Below are positions 19,919-30,270 of a stretch of 64,000 bases of DNA, one piece after another. Under the pieces are notes generated by a model that was not told the origin of the DNA, searched no databases, and saw only the letters and a program-made list of their open reading frames with translations. The translations under genes and the position numbers were made by a program. The stretch covers positions 1 through 64,000 of the forward strand of contig VGMT01000001.1 of NCBI GenBank assembly GCA_016866335.1. Direction: 5' to 3'. Within the stretch, counting starts at the first letter, position 1. Every line of letters starts with the position of its first letter. The DNA is from Bacteroidota bacterium (lineage in GTDB: Bacteria; Bacteroidota; Bacteroidia; CAIKAF01).

Positions 19919-20392
19919 ATGGTTCAAATTTTTACAGACGGAGCAGCCAGGGGCAATCCAGGCCCTGGTGGATTGGGGGTTGTAATGCTTTTTAATGGGC
20001 ATAGGAAGGAACATTCAGAAGGGTACCGCAGAACAACCAACAACAGAATGGAACTGTTGGCTGTGATTCGGGCTTTAGAATTCTTAAAAACCGCGGCTCA
20101 TCCGGTTCATGTTTATTCCGACAGCAAATACGTGATAAATTCAATTACCAAGGGCTGGCTGAAAACCTGGATAAAAACTGGGTTTAAAGGAAAGAAGAAC
20201 AAGGATTTATGGCTTAGATACCACGCCATTGCGCCCCAATTTCAGCTCACCTTCCATTGGGTAAAAGGCCATGCTGACAACAAAGAAAACAACCGTTGCG
20301 ATGAACTTGCTGTCGCGGCCCGGCGAAAGCCAAACCTTCCTATTGATAAAGGCTACGAAGCTTCCAAATCGTCCAACAACGAACTATGGTGA
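19919..20392 (+). CDS. rnhA: Ribonuclease HI
   Basis: VQIFTDGAARGNPGPGGLGVV...TTNNRMELLAVIRALEFLK...VYSDSKYVINSI...WVKGHADNKENNRCDELA. Confidence 0.96.
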   Translation: MVQIFTDGAARGNPGPGGLGVVMLFNGHRKEHSEGYRRTTNNRMELLAVIRALEFLKTAAHPVHVYSDSKYVINSITKGWLKTWIKTGFKGKKNKDLWLRYHAIAPQFQLTFHWVKGHADNKENNRCDELAVAARRKPNLPIDKGYEASKSSNNELW

Positions 20393-21324
20393 AATTTAGG
20401 ACGGAATTTCCAGCATTTAAACTGCCCCCTTTGGATTATCAGCATCCGATTTTGGTGGCGGGTAGTTGTTTTGCCGAGCTAATTGAGGCTAAACTTAGGA
20501 TGGGAGGGTTTCATGTGCCTGTTCCTTCTCATGGGATATTGTACCATCCATTTGCTTTATCGACAATGCTTCAAACTTGGTGTGAAATTCCTTCAGAATG
20601 GCCGGTTTTAGAAAACCATGACAATCGGTGGATTAGTTTGGATCACCATGGTTCCTTTTCTTCTTTTAGCGAAGAAGAGGCAAAAACTGGAATGTTGATG
20701 GCTCGTGAAAATTGTGCTTTGGCGCTTAAAGAAGCTCATTTTCTTTTTCTTAGCTTGGGGACAGCACATTATTTTCAGGATAAGGTTTCGGGAAAGGCAG
20801 TAGGGAATTGCCACAAACTGCCAGCGGATCGCTTTATAAGAAACCGTTCTACGGTAACTGAAATTGTAGATTCCCTAAATTTTACTGTTCAAAACCTAAG
20901 GGAAATAAATCCGCAACTAACCGTTATTCTTAGTGTGAGCCCGGTGAAACATCTTCGCGATGGCCTCGCAGAAAATTCCCTAAGCAAATCAATTTTAAGG
21001 GTAGCTACCGATATTCTTTGTTCCCAAAATTCTAATGTTCACTATTTCCCTGCCTACGAGATTCTAACGGAAGATTTGCGGGATTATAGATTTTACAGTG
21101 AAGATTTGGCTCACCCGTCAAAAGCAGCTCAAGACTATATTTTTCAATATTTTTCATCGGCCTGCTTTTCCATTGATACTCTTGAGGTATTCAAACAGGT
21201 TTCAGCCTTTAGGAATTTGGAACGCCATTTTTCAAAGTCAAACCCAATTTTGCATCTTGACGCCGTTGAAAAAGAGAAGGAACGGTTAGTCGTCAGATTT
21301 CCTTTTTTAAGCGGCAGGTTATAA
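20386..21324 (+). CDS. GSCFA domain-containing protein
   Basis: HPILVAGSCFAELIEAKLRMGGFHVPVPSHGILYHPFAL...LGTAHYF...SVSPVKHLRDG. Confidence 0.88.
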   Translation: MVKFRTEFPAFKLPPLDYQHPILVAGSCFAELIEAKLRMGGFHVPVPSHGILYHPFALSTMLQTWCEIPSEWPVLENHDNRWISLDHHGSFSSFSEEEAKTGMLMARENCALALKEAHFLFLSLGTAHYFQDKVSGKAVGNCHKLPADRFIRNRSTVTEIVDSLNFTVQNLREINPQLTVILSVSPVKHLRDGLAENSLSKSILRVATDILCSQNSNVHYFPAYEILTEDLRDYRFYSEDLAHPSKAAQDYIFQYFSSACFSIDTLEVFKQVSAFRNLERHFSKSNPILHLDAVEKEKERLVVRFPFLSGRL

Positions 21325-21343
21325 CCGGAAAAAAACAATTGGG

Positions 21344-23026
21344 ATGCAGAACCAAAACAGGACATCTTCTTCTGGTAAAAAAATGAGGTTCATTCGTTGG
21401 ACTCTGTATCTGCTGTGGACTGTGGGATTGATTTGGTCTGCTATTTTCACGGAATTGCTTGACGACGAGGCCTATTATTGGGTTTATTCCCAAAATTTAT
21501 CGTTGGGCTATCACGACCACCCGCCTTTAATAGCTTGGAGTATTTACATAGGTTTTTCACTCTTTAAGTCGGAATTTGGAGTTAGGCTTGCAATGATTTT
21601 ATTTCACCTACTTACCATTCGAGTCCTTGAATACCTTATTTCTCCAAAATCTATCGTCTTATTTTTTGCCGTTTTGGTAAGTATTCCGGTTTTTCAATTT
21701 TCTGGATTTTGGGCGGTTCCTGACACACCTTTTCTTTTTGCATGCACCGTATTGCTGCTTGCTATTAAAAGGTTTAGTGAAAAATCAAGTTTAACCAATG
21801 CCATTTTTCTTGGAATTGTTGCAGCAATGGTATTGTTTGCAAAGTACCATGGGGCCTTGTTTATTTTTTTCTTATTGCTGTATGGGAATAAAATGTTCAG
21901 AAAGCCAACTTTTTATATATCCATTGCCGTAGGAATAGCTTTGTATTTACCCCATCTAATCTGGCTAATTGAGCATGATTTTCCAACATTTGTGTATCAT
22001 TTTGGCTACCGAAATGCGAAAGCTTATGAATGGCAGCAAACACTTTCATTTCTTGGTGGGCAATTTTTACTTTGGGGGCCAATTGCTGGATTTTTGGTTT
22101 TGAAGGCCTTATTTTATCGCAGCCCTCATGATTATTTAAGATCAATTTTCATAAAAACATCCATTTCAGTCTATGCTTTTCTATTTGTTTTCTCCTTTTT
22201 TGGACATGTAGAAGGGAATTGGTCTTTGGGGGTATTCCCTCTAATGATTACCGCATTATTCAAAAACTGGGAGGAGGAACCTAAAACAAATAGAATTTTA
22301 CTAAAGGGACTGTGGATCAGTGTTCCATTGCTTTTAATTGGACGCCTGATTTTGGTTTTTGATATAGTGCCTTTCGATGTCCCTTTTTTGAAACAGTTTT
22401 ATGGACAAAAAGAATGGGTCGAAAAAGTGGATAGTTTGGCCGGAGACCGTCCGGTTGTTTTTATGAATTCATATCAAAAGGCATCAAAGTTCTGGTTCTA
22501 CGCCCAAAAACCTTCAACTACCCTAAGCAATATTCAAGGGCGCCGCAGTCAATTTGATTTACTAAATCTACATGAATCGTGGTTGGGCAAACCTGTTTTG
22601 ATGCAAGTCAATTGGGCTTCAAGTAAATTAGATTCTATTGAAACGAAAGGAATTGGGATGTTTTATTATTCTAACGATTCATCGTTTTGGTATTTTCCTG
22701 AAGCCCAAATTGTGCCATTGGACTTGCCTGAATATTGGCAAGAAAATCAGACAAAGGAAGTCGAAGTTTCCATTCATCGACCTGAAATGAAAAGAGAACT
22801 ACATCCTCCCCAACTTGATGTTTCCTACAGTTTTATGCAAAATGGACAACGGGTTGCTGGAAATTGTCTAAAAGGGGTTTGGAATCCACAGAAAACCAAT
22901 TGCAGGCTAGTAATTCCAATTCGTGCTCCGGAAAAACAGGGAAAGTATCAACTCATTTTTTCGATTGAACGACGATGGATGCCAATGGGTATAAACAGCA
23001 GAAGGCATGATGTAATTGTTGAATAG
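21344..23026 (+). CDS. ArnT/PMT-like glycosyltransferase family 39 membrane protein
   Basis: LLDDEAYYWVYSQNLSLGYHDHPPLIAWSIYIG near N-terminus plus many TM segments. Confidence 0.85.
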   Translation: MQNQNRTSSSGKKMRFIRWTLYLLWTVGLIWSAIFTELLDDEAYYWVYSQNLSLGYHDHPPLIAWSIYIGFSLFKSEFGVRLAMILFHLLTIRVLEYLISPKSIVLFFAVLVSIPVFQFSGFWAVPDTPFLFACTVLLLAIKRFSEKSSLTNAIFLGIVAAMVLFAKYHGALFIFFLLLYGNKMFRKPTFYISIAVGIALYLPHLIWLIEHDFPTFVYHFGYRNAKAYEWQQTLSFLGGQFLLWGPIAGFLVLKALFYRSPHDYLRSIFIKTSISVYAFLFVFSFFGHVEGNWSLGVFPLMITALFKNWEEEPKTNRILLKGLWISVPLLLIGRLILVFDIVPFDVPFLKQFYGQKEWVEKVDSLAGDRPVVFMNSYQKASKFWFYAQKPSTTLSNIQGRRSQFDLLNLHESWLGKPVLMQVNWASSKLDSIETKGIGMFYYSNDSSFWYFPEAQIVPLDLPEYWQENQTKEVEVSIHRPEMKRELHPPQLDVSYSFMQNGQRVAGNCLKGVWNPQKTNCRLVIPIRAPEKQGKYQLIFSIERRWMPMGINSRRHDVIVE

Positions 23027-23071
23027 GGTTTTTAAGAGCTATAAATTCAGCCATTGCACATATTGGCTTTG

Positions 23072-23079
23072 TATATTTG
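23072..23079 (+). promoter_or_regulatory. Bacteroidota-type -7 box upstream of leuS
   Basis: TATATTTG five bases before the leuS ATG. Confidence 0.45.
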
Positions 23080-23083
23080 TGCT

Positions 23084-25852
23084 ATGAAATACGATTTCAG
23101 GGAGATTGAGCTAAATGCCAAGGTTAAATGGCAAGAACAAGAAGCCTATGCGGTTAAGGAAGACCCAACAAAACCACCTTTCTATGTGCTGGATATGTTT
23201 CCTTATCCTTCGGGTGCAGGATTGCATGTTGGACATCCACTAGGATATATAGCCTCAGATATATTGGCTCGTTACAAAGTAATGATGGGGTATAGTGTCC
23301 TACATCCTATGGGTTTTGACGCTTTTGGCTTACCGGCCGAACAATACGCCATTCAAACCAATCGGCATCCTGAGGAAACGACCAGAGAAAACATTGAAAG
23401 GTATAGGCAACAATTGGAATTGCTAGGATTGGGGTACGATTGGAATCGATCTGTTACAACCTCAGATTCCGACTATTATAAATGGACACAGTGGATATTT
23501 CTTCAGTTATTCAATCATTGCTATCATAGTAAAATTCAAAAGCCTGTTCCTATTGAGAAGGTTTCTGAATATTTTGAACAATGTGGAACCAAGGATGCCC
23601 CATTTTTTGGAAACCCTCACGAAGAGTTCACACCGAAAGAATGGTTGGCATTTAGTAAAGAAAAGCAATCGGATGTTTTGATGCATTACCGAATGGCGTA
23701 TCAAGCAGATGCTTGGGTTAATTGGTGTGAGGCCTTGGGAACCGTTTTGGCCAACGATGAGGTCAAAGATGGATTTTCAGAACGTGGAGGCCATCCGGTG
23801 GAAAGGAAAAGATTGAAGCAATGGTTTTTAAGAATTTCGGCTTATGCTGACCGCCTGCTCCTTGACCTAGAAGAATTGAATTGGTCGGCAGCTATGAAGG
23901 AAATGCAATCCAATTGGATTGGCAAATCAGAGGGTGCATCGCTTGCATTTAAGGTTGCAAATTCTGATTTGATGTTAGAGGTGTTTACCACACGACCAGA
24001 CACTTTGTTCGGGGTCAGTTTTATGGTTTTAGCCCCAGAGATTGCAATGCTACCGGAATTGGTTAAACCTGGGTTTGAACAGGCTTTGGACTATGCTAAA
24101 CAGGCTTCAAATCGGTCAGAGCGAGAAAGGCAGGCCGGTTCCGAGCAGGTAACAGGAGCTTTTACAGGTTCGTATGCAGTGCATCCCATTTCTGGGAAAG
24201 AGTTGCCAATTTGGGTTGGTGATTATGTTTTGGCAGGGTATGGGACTGGAGCTGTAATGGCTGTCCCAGCTCACGATGCTAGGGACTTCAAATTTGCAAA
24301 AGCATTTGATTTGCCGATTGTTCCTGTTGTTGAAATTCCTGAAGGCGAATCGCTTCCTTATGAAAGCAAGGATGGGGAAATAATGAATTCCGAATTCCTG
24401 AATGGTTTTCAGGTGAAGGAGGCTATTTCGGCCATGTTGGCCCATTTAGAGGAAAAGAAATTGGGCTACAGAACGGTGAATTACCGTCTTAGAGATGCCA
24501 ATTTTAGTAGGCAAAGGTATTGGGGAGAACCTTTCCCTATTGTGTATACGAAGGGAATTGCCACCGGGGTGCCTGAGCAGTGTTTGCCAGTAGAACTTCC
24601 CCACATGGACGATTTTAAGCCAACAGGTAGGCCCGAATCACCGCTTAACAAAGCCAAGGAATGGACAAATTTGCCTCATGGTATTCGGGAAACCGACACC
24701 ATGCCGGGGTTTGCTGGAAGCAGTTGGTACTTTCTTCGGTACATGGACCCAAAGAATCAAAATCAATTTGCTTCAGGCTCAGCCTTATCATATTGGAAAC
24801 AGGTTGACGTGTATATAGGAGGGACAGAACATGCGGTTGGTCATTTGCTGTATGCCCGTTTTTGGCACAAGTTTTTGTATGACTTAGGATATTTGCCTGT
24901 TAATGAGCCTTTCAAGCGATTGGTAAATCAAGGTATGATTTTAGGTCGGTCCAATTTGGTTTATAGAGAAACGGCAACTGGAAGATTTGTTTCTGCCGGT
25001 CTGGTCCCATCATCGAAAAAGGGATTTCAATCCTTGCATGTGGATGTAAATGCCGTACAGGATGATGCCTTACTGCCCGAACAGGTTTTGGCAATATTCC
25101 CTGATGCAAGGCCTCATTTATTGGTTTTGGAAGACGGTGTATTGAAATGTGGGGTTGAAATCGAGAAAATGTCAAAAAGCAAATTCAACGTTGTTAATCC
25201 AGATGCCATCGTTGAAGATTATGGTGCCGATACCTTGAGAATGTATGAAATGTTTTTGGGGCCGATCGAACAATCTAAACCCTGGAATACCCAAGGCATT
25301 GAAGGGGTGAATAAATTCCTGCGCAGGGTTTGGAGGCATTGTATTTCTGAAGAGGGACATTGTATTTTGGATTCTGGGCATGCTGAACCCGCTGCCTTGA
25401 AGTCATTGCATACGCTGCTCAAAAGGTTGCATCAAGATATTGAGTCAATGTCAATGAATACCTGCATAAGTGCATTTATGATTTGCTTAAATGAATTGTT
25501 GGATCAAAATTGCAAGTCGATAGATGTATTTAGGCCTTTTAGTTTAGCACTTTCGCCTTTTGCACCATTTATTGCTGAATCGTTATGGGAAAAAATGGGC
25601 GGAGTTGGATTGGCATGCAAACAAGAGTTTCCTAAGGTTGAGGAAAAGTACCTGATTGAAGAGAATTTCATTTATCCCGTTTCTTTTAATGGAAAAAAAC
25701 GATTTGAAATTTCCTTGCCCCTTTCTTTAGGTGTGAGTGAAATAGAACAAGAAGTCCTATCAATTGCTGAAACGAAAAAGTGGATGGAAGGTCAAACACT
25801 TCGAAAAGTAATTGTAGTTCCAGGACGAATTGTAAATATCGTTCTAGGATGA
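23084..25852 (+). CDS. leuS: Leucyl-tRNA synthetase
   Basis: PPFYVLDMFPYPSGAGLHVGHPLGYIASDILARYK...HPMGFDAFGLPAEQYA...KMSKSKFNVVNPD; start MKYDF. Confidence 0.97.
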   Translation: MKYDFREIELNAKVKWQEQEAYAVKEDPTKPPFYVLDMFPYPSGAGLHVGHPLGYIASDILARYKVMMGYSVLHPMGFDAFGLPAEQYAIQTNRHPEETTRENIERYRQQLELLGLGYDWNRSVTTSDSDYYKWTQWIFLQLFNHCYHSKIQKPVPIEKVSEYFEQCGTKDAPFFGNPHEEFTPKEWLAFSKEKQSDVLMHYRMAYQADAWVNWCEALGTVLANDEVKDGFSERGGHPVERKRLKQWFLRISAYADRLLLDLEELNWSAAMKEMQSNWIGKSEGASLAFKVANSDLMLEVFTTRPDTLFGVSFMVLAPEIAMLPELVKPGFEQALDYAKQASNRSERERQAGSEQVTGAFTGSYAVHPISGKELPIWVGDYVLAGYGTGAVMAVPAHDARDFKFAKAFDLPIVPVVEIPEGESLPYESKDGEIMNSEFLNGFQVKEAISAMLAHLEEKKLGYRTVNYRLRDANFSRQRYWGEPFPIVYTKGIATGVPEQCLPVELPHMDDFKPTGRPESPLNKAKEWTNLPHGIRETDTMPGFAGSSWYFLRYMDPKNQNQFASGSALSYWKQVDVYIGGTEHAVGHLLYARFWHKFLYDLGYLPVNEPFKRLVNQGMILGRSNLVYRETATGRFVSAGLVPSSKKGFQSLHVDVNAVQDDALLPEQVLAIFPDARPHLLVLEDGVLKCGVEIEKMSKSKFNVVNPDAIVEDYGADTLRMYEMFLGPIEQSKPWNTQGIEGVNKFLRRVWRHCISEEGHCILDSGHAEPAALKSLHTLLKRLHQDIESMSMNTCISAFMICLNELLDQNCKSIDVFRPFSLALSPFAPFIAESLWEKMGGVGLACKQEFPKVEEKYLIEENFIYPVSFNGKKRFEISLPLSLGVSEIEQEVLSIAETKKWMEGQTLRKVIVVPGRIVNIVLG

Positions 25853-27627
25853 GTGAAGCAAAACAACCGGTAAAAGTGAAGGTAAGTCGAGCTGCCCTAT
25901 TAAGGTCAACAAGGCTTTTTAAATACATTCAACCGTACCGCCTGACCTTTGGGTTGGGATTGCTTGCCCTTTTGGTATCTAGTGTTTCTGGGTTGGTATT
26001 GTTCTCGTCGTTGGGAGATTTGATTGATGTTCAGACCGATCAATTGAATAATGAAATAGGAAAAATTACGCTTTTTTTATTGGGCATTTTAGTGCTTCAA
26101 GGCCTAACTTCTTTCGTTCGAATTTATACGTTTTCCTTTGTTACCGAACGGAGCATGGCTAGGTTAAGGCAAGATGTATTTGCTTCGTTGCTAACACTTC
26201 CTATGGAATGGTTTTCAGATCGCACAACCGGAGAAATTTCAAGTAGAATAAGTGCGGACATATCGTCAGTTCAAAGTACACTGACAACCTATTTGGCAGA
26301 ATTTGTAAGGCAAGTAATTACGGTTGTTGGTACCATTGTAATTTTAATGGGGACCTCATTTAAACTAGCCTTATTTATGGTTGGCACATTGCCAGCCATG
26401 GCCGTTCTAGCTGTTGTTTTTGGCCGATATGTTCGGAAATTGGGAAAGAAGGCCCAGGAAGAGGTTGCTGAGTCAACGGCTTTGTTGGAAGAGGTATTGA
26501 ATGGCATTGCAACGGTTAAGGCATTTACTACCGAATGGTGGGAATTTTCCAAATACAGGGAAAAGACAGACCGGGTTGTTAAAACAGGGATGAAAAACGC
26601 CATTGCCCGGGGAACCTTTGCTACGTTTATCGTTGTTTTTATTTTTGGCAGTATTGTGGGATTGGTATGGTTTGGAGGTCGTTTGGTTGCATCAGGAGAG
26701 ATAAGCACGGGCGAATTGTTTCGATTTTTCATGTTAAGTGCACTAATGGCTGGGTCTGCCGGAGGTTTAGCCGAAACCTACGCTCAACTTCAAAAATCCA
26801 TTGGTGCCACCGAGCATTTGCTTGATATAATGGAAGCCACCCCAGAAATTCCAAAACCGATTGCCTTAAAAGCCAAGGTAGCGGCTCCAAAAGGTTCAAT
26901 CCGTTTTTCAAATGTTTCTTTTGAATATCTGAGTAGGAAAGGCGTATTGGTTTTGAAAGACTTTAATCTAGAAATTCCAGAAGGAAAAACAACGGCATTG
27001 GTTGGCAGAAGTGGGGCAGGAAAATCAACTATAGCTTATTTGTTGCTTCGGTTTTACCAGCCCCAATCGGGATTGGTTTATTGGGGCGAAGAGCCTGTTG
27101 AACAAATGGAATTGCTTATTTACCGTAGTTTTATTGGATATGTACCTCAAGAAGTAATGCTATTTAGTGGGAGCATTGCTGAAAACATACGCTATGGCTC
27201 GGTGCATGCAAGCAAAGATGAGGTTGAGCAGGCCGCCCGGTTGGCAAATGCGCATGAGTTTATTTCTGAATTTCCAGATGGCTATGAAACGAAGGTAGGG
27301 GAGCGGGGAATGAGATTGAGTGGAGGGCAACGGCAGCGAATCGCTATTGCAAGGGCCATGCTTGCGAATCCCGCTCTCTTGATTTTAGATGAAGCTACAA
27401 GTAGCTTAGACAATGCATCGGAAGGTTTGGTTCGTGAGGCATTGGACAGATTGATGCAAAATCGGACCTCGCTTGTTATTGCGCATCGCTTATCAACAAT
27501 TAAACATGCCGATTCTATTGTGGTTTTGGAAAAGGGACAAATTATTGAGCAGGGGAATCATTATGAATTGTTGCAGCGAAGCGGTTTTTATGCTCATTTA
27601 CTAAAAACAGGGCTTGATGCAGAGTGA
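25849..27627 (+). CDS. ABC transporter, fused permease/ATP-binding protein (MsbA-like)
   Basis: TALVGRSGAGKSTIAYLLLRFY, LSGGQRQRIAIARAMLANPALLILDEATSSLD; ATGA overlap with leuS. Confidence 0.94.
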   Translation: MSEAKQPVKVKVSRAALLRSTRLFKYIQPYRLTFGLGLLALLVSSVSGLVLFSSLGDLIDVQTDQLNNEIGKITLFLLGILVLQGLTSFVRIYTFSFVTERSMARLRQDVFASLLTLPMEWFSDRTTGEISSRISADISSVQSTLTTYLAEFVRQVITVVGTIVILMGTSFKLALFMVGTLPAMAVLAVVFGRYVRKLGKKAQEEVAESTALLEEVLNGIATVKAFTTEWWEFSKYREKTDRVVKTGMKNAIARGTFATFIVVFIFGSIVGLVWFGGRLVASGEISTGELFRFFMLSALMAGSAGGLAETYAQLQKSIGATEHLLDIMEATPEIPKPIALKAKVAAPKGSIRFSNVSFEYLSRKGVLVLKDFNLEIPEGKTTALVGRSGAGKSTIAYLLLRFYQPQSGLVYWGEEPVEQMELLIYRSFIGYVPQEVMLFSGSIAENIRYGSVHASKDEVEQAARLANAHEFISEFPDGYETKVGERGMRLSGGQRQRIAIARAMLANPALLILDEATSSLDNASEGLVREALDRLMQNRTSLVIAHRLSTIKHADSIVVLEKGQIIEQGNHYELLQRSGFYAHLLKTGLDAE

Positions 27628-27700
27628 TATAAAATCAAAGAAAGCGATGGAACGCTTAAATCTATTTTTCATTACCTTCAAAGAAGCAAATAATACCGGT

Positions 27701-29236
27701 ATGAAATCGAATGCCATTTTTTGTCTTAGGCTTGCTTTATTGTCTTTGACGGTAGGGCTTAGTGGATTAGGTTTATGTCAACGGGTAGCAATTGGAGATA
27801 CTTCGTTGGGAATTGTTCCAACGGCAAGTTTTCAATTATTGGATACAAGTCGAGGTTTTATGATTAATCGATTAACAACGGCCCAAAGAAATGCAATTGC
27901 AAATCCTGCTACTGGATTGCAAATATTTAATGTTAACAATCGATGTTTGGAGATTTTTTTTCCTGGAACAGGATGGAAGAGTATTTCTTGTGAATGTACG
28001 GTAGCGCCGCTTGCTCCAGCAAGCATACAAGGCCCTGCTCAAGTTTGCCCAGGCGATACGGTTTTGTTTTCCATTCTTGCAGTATCGGGAGCCACTCAAT
28101 ACCAATGGTCAATTCCAAGTGGCAGTATTGTTGTTTCAGGAGCTGGCACGGATAGTATCCGTGTTAAATTGGGGCAAAACTCTGGGATTGTGTCTGTAAT
28201 AGCTCAAAATGGTTGTGGAAATTCAGCGTTAACCAGCCGTTCAATAACCGTAGCATTTCCCGATAGCACTTTTACGGTAAACCCACAAAGTCCATCCATT
28301 AATAGTCAGGCGCTATTTACAGCATTGCAGATAGGAGCGAGTTATTCTTGGACTTTTTCAAGCGGGACGCCGGCAACTTCAACCCAAGCCAGTCAAGGTG
28401 TTACTTGGTCTCAGGCAGGAAATTACAATGTAGGATTAACGGTAACTCTTTACCCAGGTTGTTTTTCATCTTCAAGCCAAAATATAACCGTGAATGCCTG
28501 TCCGCCACCGCTTCAAAGTTCGGTGTCATTTTCCTACACCGGCTCGGTTCAAAGCTGGACCGTGCCAGCCTGCGCCACTTCGATTCGTATTCAGGCTGCA
28601 GGAGGTCAAGGAGGGAATTCTCAGGGAGGTAGTCCGGGGCAAGGAGGTTTAGGTGCAAGAATGCAGGGTGATTTTCAGGTGAATCCAGGCACTGTTTTAA
28701 CCATAATCGTTGGAAAACAAGGAAATACAAATGGAGCTTCGGGTGGGGGCGGAGGAGGGTCGGGAGTTCTTGTTCAAGGAAGTCCATGGATTATTGCCGG
28801 AGGCGGTGGTGGTATTAATAATGCCCAGAATTATGGGGGCTTGGCTGGAACCACATCAACGTCTGGTTCTACGGGTGAATATGGAGGAGGAGCAGGGGGA
28901 AGCAATGGAGGAGATGGGGGTGGGACTGTTTATTCAGGCAGTAATTTCGCTTATGGAGGAAAAGGTTTAAATGCTGGGGCAAACGGATCAACCGGAACCA
29001 ATGGAGTTTCAAATTTGACTACTACAACCCAGGGAGTTTATGGTTTGGGTGGAGGTGGAGGGTCGGTAGGTGGAGGGTACTGCAATTGTGGTGGGGGAGG
29101 TGGAGGCTACTCTGGTGGCGGTGCTGGAGGAGTAAATGGGTCAGGCGGAGGAGGAGGAAGTTACAATAACGGCAGCAACCAGATCAACCAAGGTGGTATT
29201 CAGAGTGGAAATGGGCAGGTGGTCATTTTGTATTAG
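27701..29236 (+). CDS. Secreted PKD-like and glycine-rich domain protein
   Basis: Signal peptide; PKD-like segments (VCPGDTVLFSILAVSGATQYQWSIPSG); C-terminal SFSYTGSVQSWTVPACATSIRIQAAGGQGG... very Gly-rich region. Confidence 0.75.
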   Translation: MKSNAIFCLRLALLSLTVGLSGLGLCQRVAIGDTSLGIVPTASFQLLDTSRGFMINRLTTAQRNAIANPATGLQIFNVNNRCLEIFFPGTGWKSISCECTVAPLAPASIQGPAQVCPGDTVLFSILAVSGATQYQWSIPSGSIVVSGAGTDSIRVKLGQNSGIVSVIAQNGCGNSALTSRSITVAFPDSTFTVNPQSPSINSQALFTALQIGASYSWTFSSGTPATSTQASQGVTWSQAGNYNVGLTVTLYPGCFSSSSQNITVNACPPPLQSSVSFSYTGSVQSWTVPACATSIRIQAAGGQGGNSQGGSPGQGGLGARMQGDFQVNPGTVLTIIVGKQGNTNGASGGGGGGSGVLVQGSPWIIAGGGGGINNAQNYGGLAGTTSTSGSTGEYGGGAGGSNGGDGGGTVYSGSNFAYGGKGLNAGANGSTGTNGVSNLTTTTQGVYGLGGGGGSVGGGYCNCGGGGGGYSGGGAGGVNGSGGGGGSYNNGSNQINQGGIQSGNGQVVILY

Positions 29237-29288
29237 TAGGCATAAACAGAAGAATATGGATTAGGATTAATTTTCCTTTATGCGGCTT

Positions 29289-29437
29289 GCGGGCGGGATT
29301 GAACTAGGTAGCTGACCCTATGGAAAGCCTAGGGCCCGCGTGCTGTGCAGGCGACTTTAGGAGCCCGCGCAAAGCCGCTGGGCCCTTGGCTTTTTGAGGG
29401 GCACTACCTGTGAAAGCCCGAGAGCCCGCCCAAAAAA
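29289..29437 (+). repeat. Dispersed structured intergenic repeat, copy 4 (orientation A)
   Basis: GCGGGCGGGATTGAACTAGGTAGC...GCAGGCGACTTTAGGAGCCCGCGCAAAGCCGCTGG...CACTACCTGTGAAAGCCCGAGAGCCCGCCCAAAAAA. Confidence 0.93.
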
Positions 29438-29515
29438 TCGGTACAAGGTTAAAAAGGAACAGCGTCAGCGGCCAATTAGGAGGCCAATTAAGCTGAGAAA
29501 GCAGGAAATAATGCC

Positions 29516-30247
29516 TTAAAAATTAGGTTTAAGGGTGTACTTGCTGTAGAAATCGTTAATGATTTTCACTGCCTCATCGGCGGTGTCTGCCACATGGAAT
29601 AAATCCAAATCTTGAGGACTAATGTTGCCTTCGGCCTCAAGCAGCGATTTTTTAATCCAGTCAATTAAGCCAGCCCAGTAATCGGAACCCATTAGAACGA
29701 TGGGGAATTTGCCGATTTTGTACGTTTGAATGAGGGTTAGGGATTCAAACAATTCGTCTAGGGTGCCGAACCCACCGGGCAGCACAATAAAACCTTGCGA
29801 ATATTTAACAAACATAACCTTACGAACGAAGAAATAATCAAAGTTCAAATTTTTATCGGAATCGATGTAAGGATTAGGTTCTTGTTCAAATGGAAGTTCA
29901 ATATTAAGTCCAACGGATTTTCCGCCGCCTTCTTTGGCGCCTTTGTTTGCGGCTTCCATAATTCCAGGGCCACCGCCCGAAATAATGCCATAACCTTGTT
30001 TGGTCAACTTTAAAGCCACTTCGGTAGCCAAAGGGTAGTATTTGTTGTTGGGTTTGGTTCGAGCCGATCCAAAAATGGATACACAGGGACCGATTTTGCT
30101 CATTTTTTCAAAACCTTCTACAAATTCAGCCATAATTTTAAAAAGGGCCCAGGAATCGTTGGTTCTGATTTCTGTCCAGTCCTTTTCTTTGAATGCATTT
30201 TTGATTTTTTCTTCGCCGCTGCGTGCGTACTCTTCATTTTCAGTCAT
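29516..30247 (-). CDS. TIGR00730/LOG family Rossmann-fold protein
   Basis: CVSIFGSARTKPNNKYYPLATEVALKLTKQGYGIISGGGPGIMEAANKGAKEGGGKSVGLNIELPFEQ...VLPGGFGTLDELFE. Confidence 0.93.
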   Translation of the reverse strand: MTENEEYARSGEEKIKNAFKEKDWTEIRTNDSWALFKIMAEFVEGFEKMSKIGPCVSIFGSARTKPNNKYYPLATEVALKLTKQGYGIISGGGPGIMEAANKGAKEGGGKSVGLNIELPFEQEPNPYIDSDKNLNFDYFFVRKVMFVKYSQGFIVLPGGFGTLDELFESLTLIQTYKIGKFPIVLMGSDYWAGLIDWIKKSLLEAEGNISPQDLDLFHVADTADEAVKIINDFYSKYTLKPNF

Positions 30248-30270
30248 AATCTGCTATTAGGGGTGAAAGA

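Noticed and set aside
28710-29160. GGA/GGT-rich tract looking like a simple repeat or G-quadruplex region
   Set aside because: Explained by codons of the glycine-rich domain in the 27701-29236 CDS.
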